This document shows, piece by piece, positions 26,282-36,378 of a stretch of 64,000 bases of DNA. This stretch comes from Cylindrospermum sp. FACHB-282 (GTDB lineage Bacteria; Cyanobacteriota; Cyanobacteriia; Cyanobacteriales; Nostocaceae), in assembly GCF_014697195.1 (NCBI RefSeq), contig NZ_JACJRJ010000006.1, forward strand, positions 100,152 through 164,151. The letters run 5' to 3'. Under the pieces are notes generated by a model. That model saw only the letters and a list, made by a program, of their open reading frames with translations, was not told the origin of the DNA and made no database searches. The position numbers were made by a program, and so were the translations under genes. Within the stretch, counting starts at the first letter, position 1. Each line of letters opens with the position of its first letter.

Positions 26282-28210
26282 ATGATACAAAACCCTCCGT
26301 CCCAGTTTTCACCAGATCAATACAAAGTTGATTCGCAAAAGACAACAGTAGAATCTATTATACAAACATCGACCTCGGATACTGAGATTGATCTAGAGTT
26401 TCTTTATACCAGAGATATTGAATTTCGGCAGGAAACGATTTACTTTCTCGTGGTTGATCGCTTTTATGATGGTGATCCAGATAATAGTGAAGGTGCTAAC
26501 TCAGAACTGTACGATCGCACTAGACAAGATTGGGGTAAGTATTGGGGTGGGGACTTGCAAGGGGTGATCGATAAATTGGACTATTTGCAAAAAATGGGAG
26601 TAACGACCCTTTGGTTGACTCCCTTGTTTGAGCAGGTGGAAGATTTGTTTATTAGCAATGCAGCGATGCATGGCTATTGGACAAAAGACTTTAAGCGGAT
26701 CAATCCTCGATACATTGCTCAAGGAGAAGATCCTTCATTAAACAATACCCAAGAAGCCAAAAATACGACATTTGACCGCCTAGTTGCCGAACTGCACCAG
26801 CGGAAAATGAAGTTGGTGCTGGATATTGTCTGCAACCATAGCAGCCCTGATACTAACGGCAGTAAGGGTGAATTGTATGATGATGGAGTCAAAATAGCTG
26901 ACTTCAACAACGATGTCAATAACTGGTATCACCACTATGGGGAAGTGCAAAACTGGGAAGACGAATGGCAAGTGAAAAACTGTGAACTAGCCGGTCTAGC
27001 TACATTCAATGAAAACAATAGTGAATATCGTCAGTACATCAAGTCAGCGATTAAACAATGGCTAGACCGGGGTGTGGATGCACTGCGGGTAGATACTGTC
27101 AAGCATATGCCGATCTGGTTTTGGCAAGAATTTACCGGCGATATGATGATTCACAAGCCAGATATATTTATTTTTGGGGAATGGATTTATAGCCATCCTG
27201 GTGACGATCTCTCAATGGAATTTGCCAACCACTCAGGCATGACTATTTTGGACTTTGGACTGTGTATGGCGATTCGGGCTGCACTGGGACAAGGTTCAGA
27301 AAACGGATTCCAGACAATTCAATATATTTTTGATCAAGATCATTGCTACAACGGGGCCACTGAGTTAGTCACCTTTATTGATAACCATGATATGTGCCGC
27401 TTCCAATCGCTGAACCCCGATCCAGCGATGTTGAAAGTAGCGATCGCTCTAATTATGACTTGTCGCGGCATACCCTGCATCTATTACGGCACAGAACAGT
27501 ATTTGCACGATGATACCGAGGGCGGTAATGACCCCTACAATCGCCCAATGATGGAAAAATGGGATAACGATACAGAGATTTATCGTAATATCAGACTGTT
27601 GTCGGGGTTGCGGCGACTTAATCCCGCTGTAGCAATGGGTAGCCAATGGCCAAAATACCTGACACCTGACATTTATTGCTATGTGCGTCGCTATCGTGAC
27701 TCCCTGTGTTTTGTCGCACTCAACCGGGGGGGAGAAGTGACTCTACCAGAAGTTGAAACCGAACTACCCGACGGTGAACATACCTGTGCAGTAACTCGCA
27801 ATAAGTATGAAGTCAAAGATGGCAAGATTTATCACCTGCAACTGGAAGAACGGGGAGTGATTATTTTTAGCCATGTTGGAGAACGCATCAAAGGACAAAC
27901 CCTTGTGCGAGTGCAACTCAATGGCGTGAATACTCAACCTGGGGAAACCATTGTGGTGACTGGGGACTGTCCAGAGTTGGGTAACTGGGATATTACTAAG
28001 GCATATCCTCTAGAGTATATCAATGCCAATACCTGGTTTGCAGAGATTCCCTTTGATGAGAGTACTGGTAACTTGATCAGTTATAAATATGCCATGTGGC
28101 GAGAAGGGCAATCGCCTCTGCGGGAAAATCTGGTAAATCGCCGTTGGGTAATCGCCAAAGAAGGTACTGTTAAATGGCGAGATACTTGGGCTGTGGGCAG
28201 GGAATCTTAG
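26282..28210 (+). CDS. GH13 alpha-amylase family enzyme with C-terminal CBM20
   Basis: 642 residues. The GH13 domain (about 45-480) acts on alpha-glucans such as glycogen or starch by a retaining mechanism. All four regions are present: DIVCNHSS (I), ALRVDTVKH with nucleophile Asp271 (II), FGEWI with acid/base Glu300 (III), and FIDNHD with Asp370 (IV). A C-terminal starch-binding domain (about 540-642; PGETIVVTGDCPELGNWDI) matches CBM20. No clear signal peptide, so it may act in the cytosol. It is the only rightward gene inside an otherwise leftward export locus. Exact product (amylase or transglycosylase) is not decided by sequence. Confidence 0.92.
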   Translation: MIQNPPSQFSPDQYKVDSQKTTVESIIQTSTSDTEIDLEFLYTRDIEFRQETIYFLVVDRFYDGDPDNSEGANSELYDRTRQDWGKYWGGDLQGVIDKLDYLQKMGVTTLWLTPLFEQVEDLFISNAAMHGYWTKDFKRINPRYIAQGEDPSLNNTQEAKNTTFDRLVAELHQRKMKLVLDIVCNHSSPDTNGSKGELYDDGVKIADFNNDVNNWYHHYGEVQNWEDEWQVKNCELAGLATFNENNSEYRQYIKSAIKQWLDRGVDALRVDTVKHMPIWFWQEFTGDMMIHKPDIFIFGEWIYSHPGDDLSMEFANHSGMTILDFGLCMAIRAALGQGSENGFQTIQYIFDQDHCYNGATELVTFIDNHDMCRFQSLNPDPAMLKVAIALIMTCRGIPCIYYGTEQYLHDDTEGGNDPYNRPMMEKWDNDTEIYRNIRLLSGLRRLNPAVAMGSQWPKYLTPDIYCYVRRYRDSLCFVALNRGGEVTLPEVETELPDGEHTCAVTRNKYEVKDGKIYHLQLEERGVIIFSHVGERIKGQTLVRVQLNGVNTQPGETIVVTGDCPELGNWDITKAYPLEYINANTWFAEIPFDESTGNLISYKYAMWREGQSPLRENLVNRRWVIAKEGTVKWRDTWAVGRES

Positions 28211-28302
28211 AAATGTGGACTAAAATTTCCATCCTTCACACTTGATTTTTTGGCAATTTTGTACGCTCATAAAATATTCTGGGGTTGTTTTGGTGTTCGC
28301 TG

Positions 28303-29196
28303 CTAGCTCTCCTCTACTGGCTGATTTTCTGGATCTACAGAGAAATTGTTATTCATCCAATTCAGCAGAGGCACTAATAAAAACAGCATACAAGCAGAAT
28401 AGAGATCACCACCCCAACCATCATGGAGCCATTGGAAAGCTGCTTCTTGATTTGAACCGTGAAAGTATGTAAGTAATGTGTTGCGAATTATATTGGCAGT
28501 AATACTAATTACTAAAGCAGTCGATAAAAACCAAGTAGTTATGCGGCGAGAAGAGAAAGAGTCTGTCCAATAAAGTATCATCAAACTGACGTAAAAAGTG
28601 GTAAACAACATTTTTAACCCTGCACAATAGGGGGCAACTTCTACAATTTTCCCGCCGACATATAGATTTATTTCATCAACAATTACTTCCATGCCAAACT
28701 GATTCAGGATGAAGCCTGCCGTACTAGCGATAAAACTTTGCAGGGGAAAGGTATAGGGAGTGATGACGTAGGGTAATGCCGTTGGTGTTGCCAGAAATAC
28801 TAGCAATAAGGGGAAACCTTGCAGTCGAAAACCGGGTATTCCCTTGAGCCACAAACATAGTCCTGCCAATATAGTGGGCAAGGAAAGGTTAACCCATTGT
28901 GTGACACCACTCAAATAAAATGCTGCCCCTATTAATAATAATGGAGCGCCTAAAGGGTGGGTAATATTTGGCAAACGTTGCCACTTTTTCCGGTTCATCC
29001 AGCCCAAATAAGCGGCAAATGGTAGGCCAATAATCCCGTGGCTGAAATATTCATGTTCTGTACTAATACTTTTATACAGCCAACCATGGAACCAGTGTTG
29101 CAATATAGGGGCATAAAGCAGCAATAGAACCCCGAAAATAGCTATAATTAACCATTGCGCCGGGTTTGTTTTGTTAACTTGTTGTGAAATCGCCAT
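28303..29196 (-). CDS. Cyanoexosortase (probably type B)
   Basis: 297 residues from ATG 29196 (MAISQQVNK; an in-frame TTG lies 12 bases upstream). Exosortases are integral membrane transpeptidase-like enzymes that process PEP-CTERM proteins. About seven to eight helices are predicted. The catalytic set fits: Cys191 in VEVAPYCAGLKML, Arg238 in NIIRNTLL, and His246 in TYFHG (with another His in WLHDGWGG). The EHEYFSHGIIGLPFAAYL start also fits. Type B is favoured because the C motif reads APYCAG rather than the type A form. The aminotransferase is 49 bases upstream on the same strand. Confidence 0.85.
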   Translation of the reverse strand: MAISQQVNKTNPAQWLIIAIFGVLLLLYAPILQHWFHGWLYKSISTEHEYFSHGIIGLPFAAYLGWMNRKKWQRLPNITHPLGAPLLLIGAAFYLSGVTQWVNLSLPTILAGLCLWLKGIPGFRLQGFPLLLVFLATPTALPYVITPYTFPLQSFIASTAGFILNQFGMEVIVDEINLYVGGKIVEVAPYCAGLKMLFTTFYVSLMILYWTDSFSSRRITTWFLSTALVISITANIIRNTLLTYFHGSNQEAAFQWLHDGWGGDLYSACMLFLLVPLLNWMNNNFSVDPENQPVEES

Positions 29197-29244
29197 GATT
29201 TTAAGCAATTAAAAATTATCAGTTAGCAGTGAAAAAATAGATAA

Positions 29245-30417
29245 TTACTGGACTACCTCTCTAGGCAGCAAATTAAATGCACAACAGCTTTTGTTGATTG
29301 CCACCACAACTTCTTGAATTTGGCTATTACTCAAACCGGGGTACATGGGTAAGGATAATATTTGCTTTGCCAGCTTCTCTGCTTGGGGAAAGTCTCCTTG
29401 TTGATAGCCTAAGTTGGTGAATGCTGGCTGTAGATGGCAGGGAATTGGGTAGTGGATGCCAGTTTGAATGCCTGCTGCTGTCAGTTGTTCTTGAATTTGC
29501 TGGCGTTCTCGGAGGCAGGAATCATCCACTTTGATGACATAAAGATGATAAACATGTCCTGTGCCGCTTTGGTTTTCCATAGGTATAATACCAGCAGACC
29601 TTAAGGTTGCTAGTTCAATATCATACTGCTGGGCAATTCTTAGGCGATCGCTATTCCACTGTGGCAAATATGGTAGTTTTTGGTGTAACACCGCTGCTTG
29701 CAAGGTATCTAAGCGGCTATTAGTCCCCGATTCAATATGCACATACTTTTGCGAAGCTCCGTAATTCCGCAAGCGTAGCATTTTCTGTGCTACATCTGGA
29801 TCTCCTGTGACTAACATTCCCCCATCGCCAAAGGCTCCTAAGTTCTTACTGGGATAGAAACTAAACGCTGCTGCTATCCCCACTGAACCTGCGCGATATC
29901 CATCTCTTTCGGCTAGGTGTGCCTGGGCTGCATCTTCAAAAATTAGCAGTTTGTAGGTATCGGCAAAATCTAACAGATCCCGTGGCGATACCATCTGTCC
30001 ATAGAGATGCACAGGGATAATCGCTTTGGTTTGGGGCGTAATTGCCTTTGCTGCCGCCTCTAAGTCAATTAAAGCTGTTTGCGGATCGCAATCTACGAAA
30101 ATCGGTTTTGCCCCTGCATGGAGTACACCAATTAAGGTGGCTACAAAAGTATTTACTGGTAAAATCACCTCATCACCAGCACCGATATGACAAGCTTGAA
30201 GTCCCAGTGCGATCGCATCAGTTCCTGATGCCACCCCAATACCATATTCTGCACCAGACGCTGCCGCAAATGCTGCCTCAAAACCTGACAGTGCTTCCCC
30301 TAAAATAAAATCTCCCTGTTCCAATACCAATTGGATTGCCTGTTGAAGTTGCGCTTGTATCGGCTGGTGTTGTAGTTTAAGATCTACAAAAGGAACTCTA
30401 ATAGTCATTTTGTTCAT
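29245..30417 (-). CDS. DegT/DnrJ/EryC1/StrS family aminotransferase
   Basis: 390 residues from ATG 30417 (MNKMTIRVPFVDLKL). These PLP enzymes aminate nucleotide-linked keto sugars in making amino sugars for surface glycans. The fold is complete: GVASGTDAIALGLQA (cofactor phosphate loop), the ALIDLEAA segment, DAAQAH, and the active-site Lys in SFYPSKNLGAFGDGGM. The exosortase gene follows 48 bases downstream on the same strand, pointing to a sugar pathway linked with the export locus. Which sugar is unknown. Confidence 0.93.
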   Translation of the reverse strand: MNKMTIRVPFVDLKLQHQPIQAQLQQAIQLVLEQGDFILGEALSGFEAAFAAASGAEYGIGVASGTDAIALGLQACHIGAGDEVILPVNTFVATLIGVLHAGAKPIFVDCDPQTALIDLEAAAKAITPQTKAIIPVHLYGQMVSPRDLLDFADTYKLLIFEDAAQAHLAERDGYRAGSVGIAAAFSFYPSKNLGAFGDGGMLVTGDPDVAQKMLRLRNYGASQKYVHIESGTNSRLDTLQAAVLHQKLPYLPQWNSDRLRIAQQYDIELATLRSAGIIPMENQSGTGHVYHLYVIKVDDSCLRERQQIQEQLTAAGIQTGIHYPIPCHLQPAFTNLGYQQGDFPQAEKLAKQILSLPMYPGLSNSQIQEVVVAINKSCCAFNLLPREVVQ

Positions 30418-30423
30418 TACCAA

Positions 30424-31166
30424 GCATTCTCAAAAATTAACTATCAAAAATACTACTTTGACTAAACTAATATATTTTAAACTTTAGAGTAGTCTCTGTT
30501 CTGATTAATATTATGAAATCTTGGTGAACTTTTAATGATATTTGTATTTATCTCCTGTGAGGATGACTACGCTAATTTTTGAAAATTTGTAGATAAAAAA
30601 TATTCTGATATCAATTCTGTGTGATCTTGCCATAAATCAGATTTACCCACCTGGACTAGGGACGCCATCTGAGGAGCGTAATGTGCAAATTGATAGAGAA
30701 ATGGTATGAAACAAAAAATATTAATTATCGGTAGACTCTCTAGATTGTGAATATTTAATCCAACATTAATGACTTAAATCATCCCAATCATAATAGACAA
30801 AACAATCGTATTTCACCACTCAATTTAGTTGGTTGGAGAAAGGAGGCAGGTTTTTCAGTAAATTTTATCGCTTTCCAAACAACCTCTTAGCATTATGTTG
30901 CCCAGGCCAAATCCAGAACTAACATTGTTCAGCAACAATAAACAATACGGAGAGATCAGTAGAAAATACAACTTTTAATCTCAGTATTTAGAAAAATTTA
31001 GAGACTTTATCGCCGGCTATTGGAAGGGACTAAAAAGATTTTGTTCCAAACTTGTTTATCAGAGGTGAAATCGGGGAATGCTTAAAAATAGTAAATAGTA
31101 ACCCAATAACAGCGGTTATATAAATTACAGTATCGAGATCGAGCAATTATCAAGGTAGCAGCGGCA
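30424..31166. other. Long intergenic region, nothing recognised
   Basis: About 740 AT-rich bases between two divergent genes; both promoters lie here. I see no frame with coding character, tRNA, array or clear operator. Short A/T runs are the only structure. Confidence 0.5.
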
Positions 31167-32726
31167 ATGGTAGAGCCTAAAAATAAATTATCTGCCCTCA
31201 AGGATGGTTGGGCAGGTCGGGAGACCAAAGAACAACAGCGCCTCAAAGCATTGTCAGAATTAGGTTTGCGGCATCCAGAGATAGTTCCAGTTTTTGTAGA
31301 AGCCACTGAAAGATCTGCTCGCTTTTTGGAAGTACCAATTTCCATTTTGGGATTTATCGATCAAGAACGCCACTGGTTCAAATCAGCCTTTGGCTTATCA
31401 ACATTAGGACTCATGAATGATCTAGTCCAAAGCCGTCAGCTGTCACGCCAGGAGTCATTTTGTACTCAAGTGGTGGAGAGCTTTCAAGTAGTCGTGATTA
31501 ACGATACGGCAGACATCACAGATTCAGTAATAGCCACCAGCAAGTTGGTGCAGAATTACGGCATCCGCGCTTACTTAGGTGCGCCACTGATTGATGCTGC
31601 GGGAAATTGTTTAGGTGCTCTGGCGGTAATGGATTTGGTGCCACGCAATTTTACACCTAGAGACATTGAGTTTTTACAAATCATTGCTCGTTGGAGTATG
31701 AGTGAATTTGAGCGTAACCAATTACTGCAAGGAAAACTAGAAAAAGAAAAAAGTATTCCCAAAAATGCACCTAGTTTGTTAATCAAAGAAGAGCGTGTCA
31801 ATGATCACAAAATCACTCCACCCATTTTAGAAAAAGGTTTTATTTCTACCAAGCAAGTAAAATTGGAACTTTTGGGGCAGCTAACTCAAGAACTACGTAC
31901 GCCTTTAACATCTGTACTTGGTATGGCTAGTGTCCTAGGACGTGAGATTTATGGGCCTTTGACGACTAAGCAGAGAGAATATCTGGAGATTATCCAACAC
32001 AGTGGGCGGTATTTACTTTCTTTGGTTAATGAAATTACTGAACTGGGAGCAATGGATGAAAGCCCAAATTTACTGAATGTAGTTCCTGTAGATATTGAAA
32101 TGCTATGTCAACAAGCTATCAATACCTTAGAAGAAGTAGCTAACCGCCGAGAGCAAGATATTCGCCTGTCTATAGAACCAGGACGCAGTCGCATTTGTCC
32201 TTTAGATAAGGACAAGGTGCGGCAAATTCTGTATCACTTGGTTTTCAGTGTAATTCAACTTTCTCCGACAAGTAGCGTTGTTCGGATTCATGTTTCTTAC
32301 AAAGAAGATACGATCAATATTACTGTGTGGGTTTCCCATCCTTGGCTGGGAGATGGTATCACTGAGGTTGATCCTTACTTTCACCTCAATCCCTCGCCGC
32401 TGTTTGAACTGGCAGATGAGGCAGCAACGTACAATATACATACAGAAAATCAAGAGCAGGCAGAGACTTTACCAATAGGGGTAGATAAGTCGCAATACTT
32501 GATTAAGAATCACTTAAGTGTCTCTGCTGGCAGTTTAGGGACAGATTTAGTCAAGCCATCTGATAGTCTGTCTCGCGAAAGCTTGGGTCTGTTACTTAGC
32601 TGTCAGCTGGCAGAATTGCACGGCGGACAAATCTCAATTCAAGGTTCACTAGAGTCAGGATACCGCTATGTGCTTTCTTTGCCCCTGCAACTGGCAACCC
32701 CCTCACAAGCAATTAGCGATGTCTGA
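31167..32726 (+). CDS. GAF domain protein with degenerate histidine-kinase region
   Basis: 519 residues. A GAF domain (about 28-185) is followed by a dimerisation helix region. The H-box reads LTQELRTPL, so Gln241 replaces the phospho-accepting His. The ATP domain (about 335-510) is also weak: its N-box lacks the usual Asn (ILYHLVFSVIQLS), and the G1 site reads WLGDGI, while the G2 segment GLLLSCQLAELHGGQISI is better kept. It is probably a sensor or regulator without its own kinase activity. IctB follows on the same strand 75 bases downstream. Confidence 0.85.
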   Translation: MVEPKNKLSALKDGWAGRETKEQQRLKALSELGLRHPEIVPVFVEATERSARFLEVPISILGFIDQERHWFKSAFGLSTLGLMNDLVQSRQLSRQESFCTQVVESFQVVVINDTADITDSVIATSKLVQNYGIRAYLGAPLIDAAGNCLGALAVMDLVPRNFTPRDIEFLQIIARWSMSEFERNQLLQGKLEKEKSIPKNAPSLLIKEERVNDHKITPPILEKGFISTKQVKLELLGQLTQELRTPLTSVLGMASVLGREIYGPLTTKQREYLEIIQHSGRYLLSLVNEITELGAMDESPNLLNVVPVDIEMLCQQAINTLEEVANRREQDIRLSIEPGRSRICPLDKDKVRQILYHLVFSVIQLSPTSSVVRIHVSYKEDTINITVWVSHPWLGDGITEVDPYFHLNPSPLFELADEAATYNIHTENQEQAETLPIGVDKSQYLIKNHLSVSAGSLGTDLVKPSDSLSRESLGLLLSCQLAELHGGQISIQGSLESGYRYVLSLPLQLATPSQAISDV

Positions 32727-32801
32727 ACCTTTTTACAGCAACCCAGATTAAGATCAAGTCCAAGCTATGCGCTCACGCGCTTATTGGTCACAGCGTTTTT
32801 T

Positions 32802-34220
32802 ATGAACTTAGTCTGGCAACAATTTACTTTATCGACTTTACCGCTAAAAGAATATCTGGCTACCAGTTATCTGCGTCGTTCTTTGGTTGGGCTTTTGCGT
32901 TCTTGGCGGCAAACTAGTGTCTTGATGCAGTGGGGAGATGCAATAGCGGCTGCTTTACTCAGCTTGGTGTATGCTCTTGCACCTTTTGTTTCCAGCGCAT
33001 TGGTGGGGTTATTGCTGGTAGCTTGTGTGGCATTTTGGCTGCTGTTAACTTTATCCGATGATACAACCCTAGCTAATGCCTCATCAGTTAGTCCCATTCA
33101 TCTACTGGTATTACTTTATTGGGGAATTGCCGCAGTCGCCACCGCATTATCACCAGTGAAAAAGGCGGCGTTGACAGATTTGGGAACGTTGACGCTCTAT
33201 TTGCTGCTGTTTGCCCTTTGTGCTAGGGTGCTAAGGTCGCCTCGGCTGCGGTCTTGGATGATCGCCCTTTACTTACACATATCATTAATTGTTAGTATAT
33301 ATGGGTTGCGGCAATGGTTTTTTGGAGCTACAGCACTAGCAACTTGGGTTGATCCCGAATCTCCGCTGTCTAAGACTACGAGAGTTTACAGTTATTTGGG
33401 CAATCCCAACTTGTTGGCGGGGTACTTGGTACCAGCGGTAGTTTTTAGCTTTGTGGCGATTTTTGCCTGGCAAACCTGGATGAGAAAAGCTCTCGCAACA
33501 ACAATGTTTATTGTCAATAGTGCCTGCCTGATTCTGACTTTTAGTCGTGGCGGCTGGATTGGTTTAGTGGTGGCAGTTGTGACGGCGATGGCGTTGATAA
33601 TTTATTGGTGGAGTCTGTCCATGCCCCCGTTTTGGCGGACTTGGTCATTGCCAATTATTATGGGGGGTTTGATTGGAGTATTGGTGCTGGCGGTGATATT
33701 TGTTGAGCCTGTGAATATCCGGGTTTTAAGCATTTTTGCTGATCGCAAAGATAGCAGTAATAATTTTCGCCGCAATGTCTGGGATGCTGTTTTTGAGATG
33801 ATTCGCGATCGCCCGATTTTGGGTATTGGCCCTGGTCACAATTCTTTTAATAAAGTTTATCCCCTCTACCAACGCCCTCGTTATACTGCTTTGAGTGCTT
33901 ATTCGATTTTGCTAGAGGTGGCTGTAGAAACTGGCTTTGTCGGTTTAGCTTGTTTTCTCTGGTTAGTAATTGTGACGTTTAATGCCGCAGTTTTACAAGT
34001 ACAACGACTGCGCCAATCTAGAAATGTAGAGGGTTTTTGGTTAATTGGGGCGATCGCTACTTTGTTGGGGATGCTGGCTCACGGTACTGTAGATACTATC
34101 TGGTTTCGTCCTGAAGTTAATACCCTGTGGTGGCTAATGGTGGCTTTAATTGCCAGCTACTGGAAACCTGTCCCTAATCACCAAACACCAGAAATAAATT
34201 CACCAGAACCAACATCTTAA
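32802..34220 (+). CDS. ictB: IctB family O-antigen-ligase-like membrane protein
   Basis: 472 residues from ATG 32802 (MNLVWQQFTLSTL; a TTG 18 bases earlier is unlikely). IctB was named as an inorganic-carbon transporter in cyanobacteria, but it belongs to the O-antigen ligase/Wzy family and a glycan-polymerising role is also possible. About ten helices are seen, with a long periplasmic loop containing WVDPESPLSKTTRVYSYLGN and the family signature ILGIGPGHNSFNKVYPLYQ (about 345-365). The name rests on overall resemblance. The tail is Pro/Asn-rich. Confidence 0.85.
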   Translation: MNLVWQQFTLSTLPLKEYLATSYLRRSLVGLLRSWRQTSVLMQWGDAIAAALLSLVYALAPFVSSALVGLLLVACVAFWLLLTLSDDTTLANASSVSPIHLLVLLYWGIAAVATALSPVKKAALTDLGTLTLYLLLFALCARVLRSPRLRSWMIALYLHISLIVSIYGLRQWFFGATALATWVDPESPLSKTTRVYSYLGNPNLLAGYLVPAVVFSFVAIFAWQTWMRKALATTMFIVNSACLILTFSRGGWIGLVVAVVTAMALIIYWWSLSMPPFWRTWSLPIIMGGLIGVLVLAVIFVEPVNIRVLSIFADRKDSSNNFRRNVWDAVFEMIRDRPILGIGPGHNSFNKVYPLYQRPRYTALSAYSILLEVAVETGFVGLACFLWLVIVTFNAAVLQVQRLRQSRNVEGFWLIGAIATLLGMLAHGTVDTIWFRPEVNTLWWLMVALIASYWKPVPNHQTPEINSPEPTS

Positions 34221-34572
34221 AGAATTGAAAATTCAAAATAGATAGAGCCTCCGGTATTAGAACCTTTGCCATAGCAGGAGTCGCCCTCGTAGCCTACACT
34301 GTATTGTTGGCAAACAGTGTAGGACTACGTCTTAAACAATTCAAAATTCAAAATTCAAAATTCAAAATTCAAAATTCAAAATTCAAAATTCAAAATTCAA
34401 AATTCAAAATTCAAAATTCAAAATTCAAAATTCAAAATGGAGCCGGAGGCTCCCGTAGGCTCCCGTAAGGGATTCAAAATTTTCTCATAGAACCTACGGC
34501 TCCCGCCAGGGATACAAAATTCCCTCATAGAGCCTCCGGTATTAGAACCTTTGCAATCACTGTAGGACTACC
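34221..34572. other. Repeat-rich spacer after ictB
   Basis: It holds a hairpin CCTACACTGT (34293-34302)/ACAGTGTAGG (34314-34323), the heptamer array, and two copies of TAGAGCCTCCGGTATTAGAA, at 34243-34262 and 34528-34547. No gene seen. Confidence 0.7.
34339..34437. repeat. Tandem array of the heptamer ATTCAAA
   Basis: About 14 uninterrupted copies of ATTCAAA (99 bp), with no substitutions. Short tandem repeats of 7 bp are known from heterocystous cyanobacteria (STRR sequences); the same heptamer appears in single or few copies at other intergenic sites here, such as 20580-20600. Confidence 0.97.
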
Positions 34573-34857
34573 TCACTCCCTGTAGCTAGTGGCACCAGGA
34601 GTATTGGGGTCACGATAACGGGTAGGTTCATCATCACGCTTTCTACCTGCTAACCCAGCTAGACCTAATAGACCAATTAATCCCAACCAACCCCAATCAA
34701 AATCATTGCGATCGTCAACGGCCGTTCTTGGTGCGGTGTCGGTTCTAGGCTGAGTAACCTGGGCTTGTGCCGATAGAGTTAAAGGCAAAATTGCCATACT
34801 CGCCATACTCAAAGTGAGAAAGCCAGCGCCAAGAGTTTTGGTGACATTACGCTTCAT
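34573..34857 (-). CDS. WGxxGxxG family protein
   Basis: 94 residues from ATG 34857 (MKRNVTKTLGAGFLTL). A signal peptide (about 1-28) is followed by an Arg/Thr/Asp stretch, then DFDWGWLGLIGLLGLAGLAGRKR, quoted only in part here: the WGWLGLIG motif, a hydrophobic helix, and the basic RKR stop. This tail defines WGxxGxxG-anchored proteins. The last 20 residues are polar. Function unknown; envelope location likely. Confidence 0.85.
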   Translation of the reverse strand: MKRNVTKTLGAGFLTLSMASMAILPLTLSAQAQVTQPRTDTAPRTAVDDRNDFDWGWLGLIGLLGLAGLAGRKRDDEPTRYRDPNTPGATSYRE

Positions 34858-35115
34858 AGTCAAAGTGCCTCATCTCTTCCAAAGCTACTCACCACTCTAT
34901 CGGGTTCCAAAACTAACAAAATCAATCTGTAGCTATAAACTAGGGTTTTTCTCAACTCACGCTAAAGACATACAATGCCATTTCTCAACGATAGGAACTT
35001 TAGCTGTGGGAAATTTTCATGAATTTTTCCTCAACTACTTGCCAAAGTGGATAAACAATCTCAGACTGAATTTTAAGTCTAGACGAATAAAACCCGCCTG
35101 TGCGGAATCTCACCC

Positions 35116-36378
35116 ATGACTGAAAACAATGATACTTTGCTGCTGAATGCTGCTAAAAGTGGTGATATCAAGCGGCTGTGTGTGCTACTGGCCGCTGGGA
35201 CTAAGGTGGATCTGTGCGATCGCCATGGCACCACAGCATTAATGTTTGCTGCGAATTTAGGCTATACCGAAATTGTGCGATCGCTACTGTCCGCTGGGGC
35301 CAATATCAACTTACCTAGAAAAATCTATGGTTTGACGGCTTTAATGTTGGCAGCTAGTGCCAATCAACTTGACATTGTGCAGCTTTTAATATCTAGAGGC
35401 GCAGATGTAAATGCCATTAACGAAGATGGCAGCACAGCTTTAATGGCAGCAGCACTCAAAGGTCATCTTGATGTGGTGCGAGTCTTATTGGCTGCTGGTG
35501 CCAAGGTGGAAATCACAGATAAAGATGATGATACAGCCTTGAAACTGGCAATTAAGCACGGATACACAGCTGTTGTCCAAGAAATCCTCCAACATGGTGT
35601 TGATGTCAATATCCCAGATGAAGAGGATGAAACGCCCTTAATGATAGCGGTAGACTTGGGATACCTGGACATGGTGCAAGTATTGCTGGCGGCTGGGGCT
35701 GATGTGGGCACTGCCTTGTTGGCAGCAGCAGCATCTGGACACAGTGCGATCGTCACTGCTTTACTAGATGCAGGCGCTAAGATTAATCTCCAAGACCAAG
35801 ATGGTGAAACTGGTCTCCATCTTGCTGTAGTCGAAGGCCACCTGGATGTAGTACAAATATTACTTCAGCGGGGCGCAGATGTGCAAATTAAAAACCATCT
35901 GGGTGATACACCATTGCTTGTGGCAGCGTTCCAGGGGTACAGCGAAATTGTCGAGGCACTACTGCATTCTGTTGGAGATATTCATCGACAAAACCTCGGT
36001 GACGTTCCTTTAACAATGGCGGTAGCCCAAGGACACACCCAGACGGTCAAGGTGTTGTTAGACTACGGTGCTCATGCTAACACTCTAGGCGATGATGGTA
36101 AAACTGCTTTGGTGAAAGCAACAGCAGGCAATCACCCAGAAATGATCAGATTGCTGCTGGCCAAGGGGGCAGATGTCAACTTTCAAGACTCAGCAGGGGC
36201 GACGGCTTTAATGTGGGCTGTCTCAGGCGGTTATAGTAAAGCGGTGCAGATATTACTCCAAGCTGGGGCAGATGTGAATTTGAAAAATAGAGGCGGTTAT
36301 ACTGCTTTAATGATTGCAGAATTTAACGGCTTTAGGAATATAGCCCAGAGTCTACGGCAAGCTGGAACACAGGAATAG
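35116..36378 (+). CDS. Ankyrin-repeat protein
   Basis: 420 residues made of about 12 ankyrin repeats of 33 residues (pattern G-x-TALMxAAxxGHxDIVxxLLxAGADVN), covering nearly the whole chain. Ankyrin repeats bind proteins. The first repeat starts at about residue 5 and the last ends near 412. No signal peptide or catalytic domain. The gene stands alone. Partner unknown. Confidence 0.96.
   Translation: MTENNDTLLLNAAKSGDIKRLCVLLAAGTKVDLCDRHGTTALMFAANLGYTEIVRSLLSAGANINLPRKIYGLTALMLAASANQLDIVQLLISRGADVNAINEDGSTALMAAALKGHLDVVRVLLAAGAKVEITDKDDDTALKLAIKHGYTAVVQEILQHGVDVNIPDEEDETPLMIAVDLGYLDMVQVLLAAGADVGTALLAAAASGHSAIVTALLDAGAKINLQDQDGETGLHLAVVEGHLDVVQILLQRGADVQIKNHLGDTPLLVAAFQGYSEIVEALLHSVGDIHRQNLGDVPLTMAVAQGHTQTVKVLLDYGAHANTLGDDGKTALVKATAGNHPEMIRLLLAKGADVNFQDSAGATALMWAVSGGYSKAVQILLQAGADVNLKNRGGYTALMIAEFNGFRNIAQSLRQAGTQE

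Noticed and set aside
34339..34437. Possible CRISPR array
   Set aside because: The units are a continuous 7-bp tandem repeat with no spacers.
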